From Oscillospiraceae bacterium (GTDB lineage: Bacteria > Bacillota > Clostridia > Oscillospirales > Ruminococcaceae), in the NCBI GenBank assembly GCA_020024285.1, contig JAHHTZ010000001.1, positions 316,090-380,089 on the forward strand: a stretch of DNA of 64,000 nucleotides, read 5' to 3'. A program made the position numbers and the translations under genes. The stretch's first letter is position 1. Each line of letters begins with the position of its first letter. Shown here in pieces: positions 1-8,877 of the stretch. The notes under the pieces are model-generated. The model made no database searches and had not been told where the DNA came from. It worked only from the letters and a program-made list of their open reading frames with translations.

Positions 1-704
1 CGGATGGCATGCTCCCGATTGAATGGGATATACTCCCGTGCAACGTGGAGCGCTGTAAACTTTTTGGCAATATAAAGAAGGCACAAAATCCCCGAAATCG
101 CCTGACTTGCAACCGTTGCCCACGCCGCACCTGCAATCCCCATATGGAACACGAGGATGAAGAGCAGGTCGAGCGCAACATTAAGAACAGAAGAGATCAC
201 GAGAAAGACGAGCGGCGTTTTGCTGTCGCCCAGCGCGCGCAGAAAGCCCGAAAGCAGGTTGTACAGCACGATGGTGGAGATGCCGAGGAAGAGGATGCGG
301 ATATAGGTCACAGCGCCGTCGAAGATGTTCTGCGGGGTCTGCATGACGGTCAAGATCCACTTGGTTCCTGCAACGGTGACGATCGTCAGGAGGATGGAAA
401 GCACCGCTGCCACCCAGACAGCATTTGCCACCGATTTTTGCAGATTTTCCTTGTCCTTTGCGCCGAAATACTGCGCCACCGGAATGGTAAAGCCGCAGCA
501 CATCCCCTGGATGAATCCGAGGATCAAAAAGCTGAGCGAGCCGGTCGACCCGACCGCCGCAAGCGCCTCGACTCCGAGTGCTTTTCCGACAATGATGGTA
601 TCTGCCATGCTGTAGAGCTGCTGGAAGAGATTCCCCAGCATCAGCGGGAGCGAAAACTGCAAGATCAGCTTCCACGGGCTCCCCTTTGTCATATCACGAA
701 CCAT
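1..704 (-). CDS. MATE family multidrug/Na+ efflux transporter, N-terminal part (cut by window start)
   Basis: Reading leftward from ATG at 704, about 234 residues stay open to the window edge. The start MVRDMTKGSPWKLILQFSLP followed by LMLGNLFQQLYSMADTIIVG is the standard opening of MATE exporters, and the hydrophobic segments that follow fit the first half of a 12-helix inner-membrane transporter (usual length about 450 residues). A strong ribosome site (AGGAGG, 712-718) fixes the start. Such proteins extrude cationic drugs or metabolites with Na+ or H+; the substrate cannot be told. A second, complete MATE gene lies at 52539-53936. The C-terminal half is outside the window. Confidence 0.9.
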   Translation of the reverse strand, partial: MVRDMTKGSPWKLILQFSLPLMLGNLFQQLYSMADTIIVGKALGVEALAAVGSTGSLSFLILGFIQGMCCGFTIPVAQYFGAKDKENLQKSVANAVWVAAVLSILLTIVTVAGTKWILTVMQTPQNIFDGAVTYIRILFLGISTIVLYNLLSGFLRALGDSKTPLVFLVISSVLNVALDLLFILVFHMGIAGAAWATVASQAISGILCLLYIAKKFTALHVAREYIPFNREHAI

Positions 705-747
705 GATGTGTTTCCTCCTGTGTTGTATAAACTCCCCAAAGCAGCAC

Positions 748-776
748 AAAACCCCCGGCAGAAGCTGGGGGTTTTT
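748..776. terminator. Bidirectional hairpin between tRNA-Lys and the MATE gene
   Basis: A-rich arm plus CCCCCGGC pairs with GCTGGGGG plus T-run around an AGAA loop. The T-run is good in both directions. On the minus strand it lies upstream of the MATE gene, so it could attenuate read-through from the tRNA into that gene. No gene is seen between 777 and 851. Confidence 0.5.
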
Positions 777-851
777 GTTATTCCTGCGCCTGCTGTACGG
801 CATCGGCTGTGGTGCAGCGCAGCAGACAAACCGTTTGCTTCTCACCTTTAC

Positions 852-893
852 AAAAAAAGAAAACCGATAGACTCCGTCTGGAATCCATCGGTT
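852..893 (-). terminator. Terminator of the tRNA-Lys gene
   Basis: On the minus strand AACCGAT pairs with ATCGGTT, with further pairing inside, and is followed by a TTTT-C-TTTTTTT tract directly downstream of the tRNA. Confidence 0.7.
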
Positions 894-896
894 CTT

Positions 897-972
897 TGGT
901 GACCTACCGGAGATTCGAACTCCGGACACCCTGATTAAAAGTCAGGTGCTCTGCCAACTGAGCTAGTAAGTC
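897..972 (-). tRNA. tRNA-Lys (anticodon TTT)
   Basis: A full cloverleaf can be folded on the minus strand: acceptor GACTTAC with GTAGGTC, D arm, anticodon stem CTGA/TCAG around CTTTTAA, and TpsiC arm CCGGA-GTTCGAA-TCCGG. The anticodon is TTT. The 3' CCA is encoded (897-899). Confidence 0.97.
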
Positions 973-1009
973 ATTCCGTTTTTGTTGTCCTGTCCTGACA
1001 ACGTTATTG

Positions 1010-1038
1010 ATTATATCATCCTTTTTTCTATCTGTCAA
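1010..1038 (-). promoter_or_regulatory. Consensus promoter of tRNA-Lys
   Basis: TTGACA (1033-1038), 17-nt spacer, TATAAT (1010-1015) on the minus strand. Four bases after the -10 box comes AACGTTGTCAGGACA (991-1005), an element found again at the same spacing after the promoter of the tRNA array at 10237. Confidence 0.9.
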
Positions 1039-1077
1039 CACTTTTTTCGGGGATTTTTCTGTTTTTCGCGAAAAAAT

Positions 1078-1101
1078 GGGGAGCCCTTGCGAAGGCTCCC
1101 C
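1078..1101 (-). terminator. Terminator of the threonine aldolase gene
   Basis: GGGGAGCC / GGCTCCCC stem with an 8-nt loop, followed on the minus strand by a T6 tract (1071-1076). Confidence 0.85.
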
Positions 1102-1122
1102 CCAAAAGATTATTTGTAAAGA

Positions 1123-2169
1123 TTATTTGTTTGGATAGTTCTTTGCGATCTCGCGGAAATCAGCGATAAACTGATCCACGTTTTCCTCTCTTGTTGCCCA
1201 GCAGGTCACAAGGCGCATAACGGAATGGTCGTCGCCGTGGCGGTCCCAAAAAGTCATCTTGTACTTTTTGCCAAGCTCCTCCACCATTGCATTGGGCAGG
1301 ATCGGGAACTGCTGATTGGTGAAGCTCTCCTGCAATACGGAGAAGCCGCATTCCTCGATGACGTGTTTGATCTTCATGGAGAGCTTGTTTGCATGAGCGC
1401 CCAGCTCCTCATACAGCCCGTCCTTCATCAGCTCTACAAACTGGATGCCCAGCAGGCGTCCCTTTGCCAAAACAGAGCCCATCTGTTTTCTCATATACAT
1501 AAAGTTCTCTTTGAAGATCGGGTTTACAATGATGAGCGCTTCTCCGAAGAGTGCGCCGCACTTGGTTCCGCCAAAGTAGAAGGCGTCGCAGTATTTTGCA
1601 TAGTCCTCCGGTGCGATGTCGTTTGCCTCGGAGGTCAGCGCAGAGCCCATTCTTGCACCGTCGAGATAGAGGTACATATTATGTTTTTTGCAGGTTTCGG
1701 AAAGAGCCTTCAGCTCCTCCTTTGTGTACAGGGTGCCGATCTCGGTTGGGTTTGTGATATAGGCAAGCTTCGGGATCACACGATGAAAGTCGGTGTGGAT
1801 GTAGATGGTGTCTTCGATCATCTGAGGTGTCAATTTTCCGTCTGGGGAGTACACAGGCATGGTTTTGTGTCCGGTCGACTCCACTGCACCTGTTTCCTGT
1901 GTGCAGATATGTCCTGTGTGGGGAGAAATTACAGACTCATAAGGGCGCAGCATCTGTGCGATCATGGTTGCATTGGTGATGGTTCCGCTTACGAAAAGAT
2001 GGATGTCTGCCTGTGGACACTGCAATTTTTTGCGCAGCAGGTCGCAGGCTTCTGCGGTGTATGGGTCAGATCCGTATCCATCGGTCTGTTCCATATTGGT
2101 GCGAACCATTGCATCCAAGATCCTCGGATGGCAGCCTTCACTGTAGTCGTTTTTCAAACTAATCATCAT
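1123..2169 (-). CDS. Low-specificity threonine aldolase / beta-eliminating lyase family
   Basis: A 348-residue fold-type I PLP enzyme. It matches threonine aldolases (cleavage of L-threonine or allo-threonine to glycine and acetaldehyde) over its whole length: the N-terminal SLKNDYSEGCHPRIL motif, LDGARMGSAL and the PLP lysine in FGGTKCGALFGE. Length agrees with the family (about 340). The first in-frame codon upstream would give MYAIQRQYQSGEGS, but an AGGAGAGGG ribosome site lies 5-6 bases before the ATG at 2169, so that start is chosen. Monocistronic, with its own terminator. Close relatives with other beta-eliminating activity exist, so the exact substrate is inferred. Confidence 0.9.
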   Translation of the reverse strand: MMISLKNDYSEGCHPRILDAMVRTNMEQTDGYGSDPYTAEACDLLRKKLQCPQADIHLFVSGTITNATMIAQMLRPYESVISPHTGHICTQETGAVESTGHKTMPVYSPDGKLTPQMIEDTIYIHTDFHRVIPKLAYITNPTEIGTLYTKEELKALSETCKKHNMYLYLDGARMGSALTSEANDIAPEDYAKYCDAFYFGGTKCGALFGEALIIVNPIFKENFMYMRKQMGSVLAKGRLLGIQFVELMKDGLYEELGAHANKLSMKIKHVIEECGFSVLQESFTNQQFPILPNAMVEELGKKYKMTFWDRHGDDHSVMRLVTCWATREENVDQFIADFREIAKNYPNK

Positions 2170-2256
2170 TGATCCCTCTCCTGATTGATATTGTCTTTGT
2201 ATTGCATACACTGTTGTCTGCCGGAGGAATCCACCTCAGGCGGACACTCTCGGGCA

Positions 2257-2286
2257 AAAGAAAAGCGGATGTTCCCGCTTTTCTTT
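2257..2286 (-). terminator. Terminator of the pyrimidine operon
   Basis: AAAGAAAAGCGG pairs with CCGCTTTTCTTT around a 6-nt loop, just after the carB stop. Confidence 0.75.
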
Positions 2287-2304
2287 ATGATACCCCATTT
2301 TCTA

Positions 2305-5300
2305 TTAGATGTCAACGATATTGATGAGCTGCATATCCTGAATATTTTTGTTCATTTTAAGCGAATTAGCCAAAGCGTTCGCGGTATCGAGTGCGGTGAG
2401 GCACGGGATAGAGCGTTCTACCGCCTTGCGGCGCAGCTGGACGGAGTGGCGGGCAGGCTGTCTGCCCTTTTTGGAGGTGGAGATGATGTAGGAGAGTCTG
2501 CCGCTGTCTACAAGATCCATCACGGTCGGGCTTTCCTCCCCGATCTTGCGCACGGTGCTGGTAGCCACCATGTTGCGGTTGAGCATCGATGCGGTGCCGG
2601 AGGTTGCATAGAGGTCGTAACCGAGCTTTTCAAATTTCTCTGCAATTTTGATGATCTCCTGCTTGTCGCTGTCGCGAACGGAAATGAGGATCGCTCCGCC
2701 CGGTTTGTGCTCCATCTTGTAGCCCGCTGCAAGCAGCCCCTTGTAGAGTGCTTCCTCAAAGGTTTTTGCGATGCCGAGGACTTCACCGGTGGATTTCATT
2801 TCCGGTCCGAGGTGGGTGTCCACGTCGTGGAGCTTCTCAAAGCTGAATACCGGAACCTTTACTGCCACATATTCGCTCTCCGGGTAGAGCCCGATGCCGT
2901 AGCCCTGATCGATGAGCTTTTCGCCGAACATCATGCGCGTTGCGATATCGACCATCGGCACCCCGCTCACCTTGCTGATGTACGGGATGGTGCGGGAGGA
3001 ACGCGGGTTCACCTCGATGACATACACCTCGTTGTTGTAGATGACGTACTGGATGTTGACAAGACCGACAACGTGCAGCGCCCGCGCAAGGCGTCCCGTG
3101 TAGTCGATGAGGATGCGCTTGATGCGCTGGGAGAGGCTTTGCGCCGGGTATACGGAGATGGAGTCGCCGGAATGGATGCCTGCGCGCTCGATGTGCTCCA
3201 TGATGCCCGGAATGAGGAAGTCCTCGCCGTCGCAGATGGCATCGACCTCCACCTCCTTGCCCATGAGGTACTTGTCGATGAGGACAAGGTTGTCCTTCAT
3301 GTGGCTTGTGATGATGTCCATGTATTCCTCAACGTCCTGTGCGTTGTAGGCGATGATCATGTTCTGACCACCCAATACATAGGAAGGACGCAGCAGCACC
3401 GGATATCCGAGGCGTTCTGCAGCACCGACTGCTTCTTCTTTGGTGAGGACGGTTTCGCCCTTCGGTCTTGGGATGCCGCATTGTTCGAGCAGCTCGTCAA
3501 AGCGTTCGCGGTCCTCTGCTTCGTCGATGGAATCTGCGGAGGTGCCGAGGATTCTTACGCCTTTTTCGCTGAGGTATTTGGTCAGCTTGATGGCGGTCTG
3601 TCCGCCGAACTGTACCACAACGCCGTATGGTTTTTCGGTTTCGAGGATGGAATCGACGTCCTCCGGGGTCAGCGGGTCGAAGTAGAGGCGGTTTGCAGTA
3701 TCAAAGTCGGTCGAAACGGTTTCCGGGTTGTTGTTTGCAATCACAGCTTCATAGCCGAGCTCCTTGAGCGCCCATACACAGTGTACGGAGCAGTAGTCGA
3801 ACTCGATGCCCTGACCGATGCGGATCGGGCCGGAACCGAATACGAGGATTTTTTTCTTGTCGCTCCTGTGTTCCGCAAGGAAGTGCTCCGCTTCATTTTC
3901 GTCGTCCCAGGTAGAGTAGAAGTACGGGGTTTCTGCCTTATATTCCGCAGCGCAGGTGTCTGCCATCTTAAAGGAGCTGTGGCGCGGGTTTTCCACCTTC
4001 TGACCGGAGAGCGCTTCGATCGTTTTGTTGAGGAATCCAAGACGCTTTGCACGCAGGTATTTTTCGTCGGTGAGTGCGCCGTCTTTGAGCTCCTCCTCCA
4101 TATCGATGAGGTTTTTAAGGCGGCTGAGGAACCACAGATCAATCATTGTGACGCTGTGGATCTCATCAAGGGAGATGCCTTTTTTGATGGCAGCATAAAC
4201 GCAGAAGATGCGCTCGTCGTCGCAGTCGTGCAGCTTCTTCTGAAGCTCTTCCCTGCTCATTTCGAGGAATTTTGGCATATTGAAGTCGCTGAGCCCCAGC
4301 TCAACGGAGCGCACCGCCTTCATCATCGCCTGCTCGAAGGAGGTGCCGATGGACATTACTTCACCGGTTGCCTTCATCTGGGTGCCGAGGGTGCGTTTTG
4401 CGTAAACGAATTTATCGAACGGCCATTTCGGGAATTTTACGACCATGTAGTCTACGGATGGCTCGAAGCAGGCGTAGGTGTTTCCGGTCACGGCGTTGAC
4501 GATCTCGTCGAGGGTATAGCCGATGGCGATTTTGGTTGCGACCTTCGCAATCGGGTAGCCTGTCGCCTTGGATGCCAGCGCGGAGGAACGGGACACACGC
4601 GGGTTTACTTCGATCACGGCATATTCTCTGGAGGTTGGGTGCAGCGCAAACTGGCAGTTGCAGCCGCCCTCTACGCCCAGCTCTTCCACGATATTGAGCG
4701 CCGCCTTGCGCAGCATGCCGAATTCATCGGGGTTGAGGGTCACGGCAGGAGCCACCACGATGGAGTCGCCGGTGTGCACGCCGACCGGGTCCACGTTTTC
4801 CATCGAGCAAACGGTGATGATGTTTTCCTTGGAGTCGCGGATGACCTCAAACTCGATCTCCTTCCAGCCGGAGATGCATTTTTCCACGAGGATCTGGGTG
4901 ATTGGAGAGAGGCGCAGACCGTTGCCTGCGATTTCGCAAAACTGCGCTTCGTCGTATGCGATACCGCCGCCCGTTCCGCCCATCGTAAACGCCGGACGGA
5001 TGATGACCGGATAGCCGATCTCCTTGATGAAATCGAGTCCGTCCTCAAGCGTCGTTACCACGCGGGACGGGATGCACGGCTCCCCGATTGCCTCCATCGT
5101 GTCCTTGAACATCTGACGGTCCTCTGCCTTGTCGATGGTTTCTACCTTTGCGCCGAGCAGCTTTACATTGTGTGCATCGAGGAAGCCCTCCTTTGCAAGC
5201 TGCATCGAGAAGGTAAGCCCGGTCTGTCCGCCCAAGGTGGAGAGGACGCTGTCCGGTTTTTCGAGTTCGATGATGCGTTTTACCACGTCGAGGGTCAACG

Positions 5301-5502
5301 GCTCGATGTATACCTTGTCTGCCATCGCCTTATCGGTCATGATGGTGGCAGGGTTCGAGTTGATGAGGACGACCTCCAGCCCCTCTTCCTTGAGCGCACG
5401 GCACGCCTGTGTGCCTGCATAGTCAAATTCAGCAGCCTGTCCGATGATGATCGGGCCGGAACCGATTACCAGTACTTTTTTGATATCTTGTCTGAGCGGC
5501 AT
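2305..5502 (-). CDS. carB: Carbamoyl-phosphate synthase large subunit
   Basis: A 1065-residue protein with the duplicated architecture of CarB: two ATP-grasp halves (about 1-400 and 550-940), each opening with a GSGPI.IGQ.IEFDY-type motif (VIGSGPIIIGQAAEFDY near residue 11 and VFGSGPIRIGQGIEFDY near 558), an oligomerisation region between, and a C-terminal MGS-like allosteric domain (from about 940). It makes carbamoyl phosphate from ammonia, bicarbonate and two ATP for pyrimidine and arginine synthesis. Catalytic repeats look intact (EVNPRVSRSSALASKATGYP, EVNPRSSRTIPYISKVSGVP). Last gene of the pyr operon, 17 bases after carA. Its normal ammonia source, the CarA glutaminase, appears inactive here. 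Confidence 0.98.
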   Translation of the reverse strand: MPLRQDIKKVLVIGSGPIIIGQAAEFDYAGTQACRALKEEGLEVVLINSNPATIMTDKAMADKVYIEPLTLDVVKRIIELEKPDSVLSTLGGQTGLTFSMQLAKEGFLDAHNVKLLGAKVETIDKAEDRQMFKDTMEAIGEPCIPSRVVTTLEDGLDFIKEIGYPVIIRPAFTMGGTGGGIAYDEAQFCEIAGNGLRLSPITQILVEKCISGWKEIEFEVIRDSKENIITVCSMENVDPVGVHTGDSIVVAPAVTLNPDEFGMLRKAALNIVEELGVEGGCNCQFALHPTSREYAVIEVNPRVSRSSALASKATGYPIAKVATKIAIGYTLDEIVNAVTGNTYACFEPSVDYMVVKFPKWPFDKFVYAKRTLGTQMKATGEVMSIGTSFEQAMMKAVRSVELGLSDFNMPKFLEMSREELQKKLHDCDDERIFCVYAAIKKGISLDEIHSVTMIDLWFLSRLKNLIDMEEELKDGALTDEKYLRAKRLGFLNKTIEALSGQKVENPRHSSFKMADTCAAEYKAETPYFYSTWDDENEAEHFLAEHRSDKKKILVFGSGPIRIGQGIEFDYCSVHCVWALKELGYEAVIANNNPETVSTDFDTANRLYFDPLTPEDVDSILETEKPYGVVVQFGGQTAIKLTKYLSEKGVRILGTSADSIDEAEDRERFDELLEQCGIPRPKGETVLTKEEAVGAAERLGYPVLLRPSYVLGGQNMIIAYNAQDVEEYMDIITSHMKDNLVLIDKYLMGKEVEVDAICDGEDFLIPGIMEHIERAGIHSGDSISVYPAQSLSQRIKRILIDYTGRLARALHVVGLVNIQYVIYNNEVYVIEVNPRSSRTIPYISKVSGVPMVDIATRMMFGEKLIDQGYGIGLYPESEYVAVKVPVFSFEKLHDVDTHLGPEMKSTGEVLGIAKTFEEALYKGLLAAGYKMEHKPGGAILISVRDSDKQEIIKIAEKFEKLGYDLYATSGTASMLNRNMVATSTVRKIGEESPTVMDLVDSGRLSYIISTSKKGRQPARHSVQLRRKAVERSIPCLTALDTANALANSLKMNKNIQDMQLINIVDI

Positions 5503-5519
5503 TGTTTGCAGACTCCCTT

Positions 5520-6605
5520 CTATTTGTTGAGCATATTGAAGAATGCTTCGTAGATCCCATCAAAGTTTTTGCGTCCGATCTCGCACTCCGGCACGAACTG
5601 TACGGACATTCCGGGATATTCAAGGTAACGCAGACCCTCGCAGGTCTTGTCGTTGGAATTGATGTAGGTCACCTGCGCCTTGCTGCTGTCTGTGTTTTGC
5701 ACAACGCAGCCGTGGTTCTGGGTGGTGATGAAGGTGTGTCCTGTGGCGCATTCGCTCACCGGGCAGTTGCAGCCGCGGTGACCTGCCTTCATTTTGCAGA
5801 TGCATCCGCCTGCGGCAAGTCCCATCAGCTGATGGCCCACGCCGATGCCAAGCATCGGGATGCCGCTCTTTGTCAGAGCACAGACGGTTTCAAGCTCCTT
5901 TGCGGTGTCGTTAAAATCTGCCCAGCCGCCGCACAGCACGATGCCCTGCGGCTTTGCTGCGAGGATCTCTTGTGCGCTCATGGAGGACGGGACCACGGTG
6001 AGCTGTGCGCCCCGTGCCATGAGGGCATCAAGGACATCCCTGCGTACACCGAAGTCTACTACGGTAAGTTTTGTGCTCCCCTGCCCCATGGAAACAGTTT
6101 CGGTGTTTGTTTTCCACTGCGGGGTCTTGAAGCGGTAGTTTTTAAGCTCTGTGAGGAGCTGCGTTTTATTTTCCTCTGTAACGGGATTTGTTGTCACCAT
6201 TGCTTTCATCACGCTGTGATCACGCACCTTGCGTGTGAGGGCGCGGGTATCTACGCCGAAGATGCCGGCGATGCCCTTGCGCTCCATCCAGTCGTCGAGA
6301 CGTCCGGTGCTGCGGTAGTTGGAGGGGGAAGCGCACCATTCGCGCATCACAACCGCCTGTGCATGGACGGCGGAGAGGTCGTCCTCCCCTTCCACCACAC
6401 CGTAATTCCCAAGCATTGGGAAGGTGGAGATGAGAATATTGTTTTCGTTGGCAGGGTCGGTCAGAAGCTGCTGATAGCCCACAACAGCTGTGTTAAACAC
6501 CAATTCGCCGAAGGCATCCTGCGCTGCGCCGACGTGGTATCCCTCATAGAGAGAACCATCCTCAAGCAGAAGGACCGCCTTCTTTGCGTTCTTATAAATA
6601 TCCAT
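5520..6605 (-). CDS. carA: Carbamoyl-phosphate synthase small subunit with degenerate glutaminase site
   Basis: A 361-residue protein recognisable as CarA by its N-terminal domain (FGELVFNTAVVGYQQLLTDP, IAGIFGVDTRALTRKVRD), DFGVRRDVL, KMKAGHRG and QNHG, and by its place 17 bases before carB. The class I amidotransferase site is destroyed. The nucleophile motif GICLGHQ reads GIGVGHQ (residues 253-259; Cys to Gly, codon 5841-5843 read as GGC). The catalytic His of QFHPE is Val338 (codon 5592-5594, GTG). The oxyanion region NGPGDP reads GGWADF. The triad Glu (340) remains. Several cysteines have appeared nearby (268, 270, 279, 281, 286, 300). Glutamine hydrolysis should be lost; the protein may only hold CarB in its active form. 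Confidence 0.93.
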   Translation of the reverse strand: MDIYKNAKKAVLLLEDGSLYEGYHVGAAQDAFGELVFNTAVVGYQQLLTDPANENNILISTFPMLGNYGVVEGEDDLSAVHAQAVVMREWCASPSNYRSTGRLDDWMERKGIAGIFGVDTRALTRKVRDHSVMKAMVTTNPVTEENKTQLLTELKNYRFKTPQWKTNTETVSMGQGSTKLTVVDFGVRRDVLDALMARGAQLTVVPSSMSAQEILAAKPQGIVLCGGWADFNDTAKELETVCALTKSGIPMLGIGVGHQLMGLAAGGCICKMKAGHRGCNCPVSECATGHTFITTQNHGCVVQNTDSSKAQVTYINSNDKTCEGLRYLEYPGMSVQFVPECEIGRKNFDGIYEAFFNMLNK

Positions 6606-6649
6606 GACAAAAACCCCCTTCTATTCAATACAAGATCCCGCTGCGGTGG

Positions 6650-7579
6650 TTACTGCGGCAGTCTTGGCTGTGGGATGACGCTGCAAATATCTTCGCGCAT
6701 GGCAAGTGCTGCTTTTCTTGCCTGCTGTGCATAGTCGTGCCCGTCACTTCCGGATTTTTTCCATGCAGTGATGATACCGCGGGAGGAGTTGATGACAGCG
6801 CCGAGCCCGTGCTCATCGAATGCGCCCTTTACATCGTTTGCTCCGCCGCCCTGTGCGCCGTAGCCCGGAACAAGGAAGAAGGTGTGCGGCATTTTCTGGC
6901 GCATCTCGCGAAGCTGCTCCGGATAGGTTGCGCCGACTACTGCACCCACTGCGGAATAGCCGTAATGGTGCGGGGTTTCCAGTCCCCATGCTTCACACAT
7001 GCCGCCCATTGTTTCGTAGATGGTTTTTCCGTCGATCTTCTGGTCCTGAAGCTCACCGGAGGAAGGGTTGGAGGTTTTTACAAGAACAAAGATGCCCTTG
7101 TCCTTCTCTCTGCACAGTCCCAGCAGCGGTTTGATGCCGTCCGAGCCGAGGTAGCCGTCAACGGTCAGGCAGTCTGCGCCGAATGCGGTTACCTTCTGTC
7201 CGCAAACATCGGTTTCTCCGAGGTGCGCTGCTGCATATGCCTCCATTGTGGAGCCGATGTCGTTGCGCTTGCCGTCTGTGATCACGATCATGCCTTTTTT
7301 CTGTGCATATTCGATGGTTTCATACATTGCCTTCATGCCCTGCCAGCTGTACAGCTCGTAATAAGCTGCCTGCGGCTTGATTGCCGGAACGATATCATAG
7401 ATGGCATCGATGATCCCTTTGTTGTAGGTCACGATTGCCTGTGCTGCTGCATCGAATGGGTTCTCATTTGCAGCCATTGCCTCATCCTTGATGTACTGCG
7501 GGATGTAGTCGAGCAGGGAGTCGAGTCCTACCACGATCGGTGCCTTCATCTGTACGATTTTTTCAATCAGTTTTTTCAT
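6650..7579 (-). CDS. pyrF: Orotidine 5'-phosphate decarboxylase
   Basis: A 309-residue enzyme of the long OMP decarboxylase subfamily (the short form is about 240). It converts OMP to UMP, the last step of de novo UMP synthesis. It starts APIVVGLDSLLDYIPQ and carries the catalytic Asp-x-Lys-x-x-Asp array as DGKRND at residues 102-107. A PGYGAQGGGA phosphate-binding motif lies near the C-terminus. Ribosome site AGGAGG stands before the ATG. It lies between pyrC (13-base gap) and carA (44-base gap) and is cotranscribed. Confidence 0.97.
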   Translation of the reverse strand: MKKLIEKIVQMKAPIVVGLDSLLDYIPQYIKDEAMAANENPFDAAAQAIVTYNKGIIDAIYDIVPAIKPQAAYYELYSWQGMKAMYETIEYAQKKGMIVITDGKRNDIGSTMEAYAAAHLGETDVCGQKVTAFGADCLTVDGYLGSDGIKPLLGLCREKDKGIFVLVKTSNPSSGELQDQKIDGKTIYETMGGMCEAWGLETPHHYGYSAVGAVVGATYPEQLREMRQKMPHTFFLVPGYGAQGGGANDVKGAFDEHGLGAVINSSRGIITAWKKSGSDGHDYAQQARKAALAMREDICSVIPQPRLPQ

Positions 7580-7592
7580 AAAATTTTTCCTC

Positions 7593-8864
7593 CTAATGGT
7601 ATTGATATGTGATCGTTCCGCCGCAGATGGTGCAGACTGCCTTGCCGGTCAGCTGCATCCCGTCGAATGGCGTGTTGTTGCTTTTGGAATGAAACTTCGT
7701 CTTGTCTACAGTCCATACGAGATCGGGGTCAAGCAGCGTGATGTCTGCCGCTGCGCCCTCTTTGAGCGTTCCGCCGGGCAGCCCCAAAATCTGTGCAGGA
7801 CGGGTGGTCATCGCTTCGATGAGCTTAGAAAAGCTCATGCCGCGCTGTTTGCACAGGACGGTATTTGCCGCTGCAAAGCTCGTTTCCAGTCCGACGATGC
7901 CGTTGGGGGCGGTTTCAAAGTTTGCCTTTTCTTCGGCGGCGTGCGGTGCGTGGTCGGTGATGATGCAGTCGAGCGTGCCGTCGAGCACCCCCGCGATCAC
8001 CGCCTCGCAGTCCTCCTGCTCGCGCAGCGGAGGATTCATGCGCCAGTTTGCATCGCGGTTTCGCAGCAGCTCGTGCGTCATCATCATGTAATGCGGTGCT
8101 GTTTCCGCTGTTACAGCAACGCCCCGCGCCTTCGCTTCGCGGATGAGCTGGACGGAGCCCTTCGTGCTGACGTGGGCAATGTGAATCCTTGTGCCGGAGC
8201 ATTCTGCCAGTACGATCTCACGCGCAGTGATGCTGTCCTCGCTGGCGCGGTCCATGCCCTTGACGCCAAGCTCCTCGGAAACGCTTCCCTTGTGCATGAT
8301 GCCGCCGTTGATGATGCTCAGATCCTCACAGTGGCTGATGACCATGAGGTCCTCTTTGTAGGCTCTCTTGAGCGCTTCGAGCATCTGTCCGCCGCACTCC
8401 ACCGGTCTTCCGTCGTCGGAAACGGCAACGGCTCCCGCCGCCTTGAGCGCCGCAAAATCATTGAGGCTGCTGCCGGAGAGCCCCTTTGTGATGGCTGCCA
8501 CGGGATAAACGCGGCAGTCTGCCTGTGCTGCACGGTCTAAAATATCGTGAAGGACCTCCGGAGAATCGGTGACAGGCTTTGTATTTGGCATGCAGCATAT
8601 TGCGGTGAACCCGCCGGCTGCCGCCGCACGGCATCCGGTCAGGACATCCTCCTTATGAGTAAAGCCCGGATCGCGCAGATGCACATGCATATCGATGAGT
8701 CCCGGCACGGCACACAGTCCGCTTGCATCGATGCACTGGGCATCGTCTGCCGGGAGCTTGCCGCCCACCTGGGCGATTTTTCCGTTTTCGATCAAAATAT
8801 CCCCGATCTCGTCCCGATTTTGGGAAGGGTCCAATATTCTTGCGTTTTGAATCAGCAGCTTCAA
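7593..8864 (-). CDS. pyrC: Dihydroorotase, class I
   Basis: A 423-residue amidohydrolase that cyclises carbamoyl aspartate to dihydroorotate. Metal ligands are in the expected motifs: DMHVHLRDPG (about residues 59-68), ISHCED, HIAHVSTKGS and the C-terminal ITDHAPH. The start is a TTG at 8864, set by an AGGAGG ribosome site 7 bases upstream and by the family's usual opening (KLLIQNARILDP); a longer in-frame reading from 9032 overlaps pyrR and is not used. It is 13 bases after pyrR. Confidence 0.96.
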   Translation of the reverse strand: MKLLIQNARILDPSQNRDEIGDILIENGKIAQVGGKLPADDAQCIDASGLCAVPGLIDMHVHLRDPGFTHKEDVLTGCRAAAAGGFTAICCMPNTKPVTDSPEVLHDILDRAAQADCRVYPVAAITKGLSGSSLNDFAALKAAGAVAVSDDGRPVECGGQMLEALKRAYKEDLMVISHCEDLSIINGGIMHKGSVSEELGVKGMDRASEDSITAREIVLAECSGTRIHIAHVSTKGSVQLIREAKARGVAVTAETAPHYMMMTHELLRNRDANWRMNPPLREQEDCEAVIAGVLDGTLDCIITDHAPHAAEEKANFETAPNGIVGLETSFAAANTVLCKQRGMSFSKLIEAMTTRPAQILGLPGGTLKEGAAADITLLDPDLVWTVDKTKFHSKSNNTPFDGMQLTGKAVCTICGGTITYQYH

Positions 8865-8877
8865 CGAAAATCCTCCT

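Noticed and set aside
2185..5553. A 1122-codon open frame on the plus strand opposite carB
   Set aside because: It is the antisense shadow of a fully convincing carB; its composition (His/Val/Asp/Cys-rich) and lack of a ribosome site mark it as non-coding.
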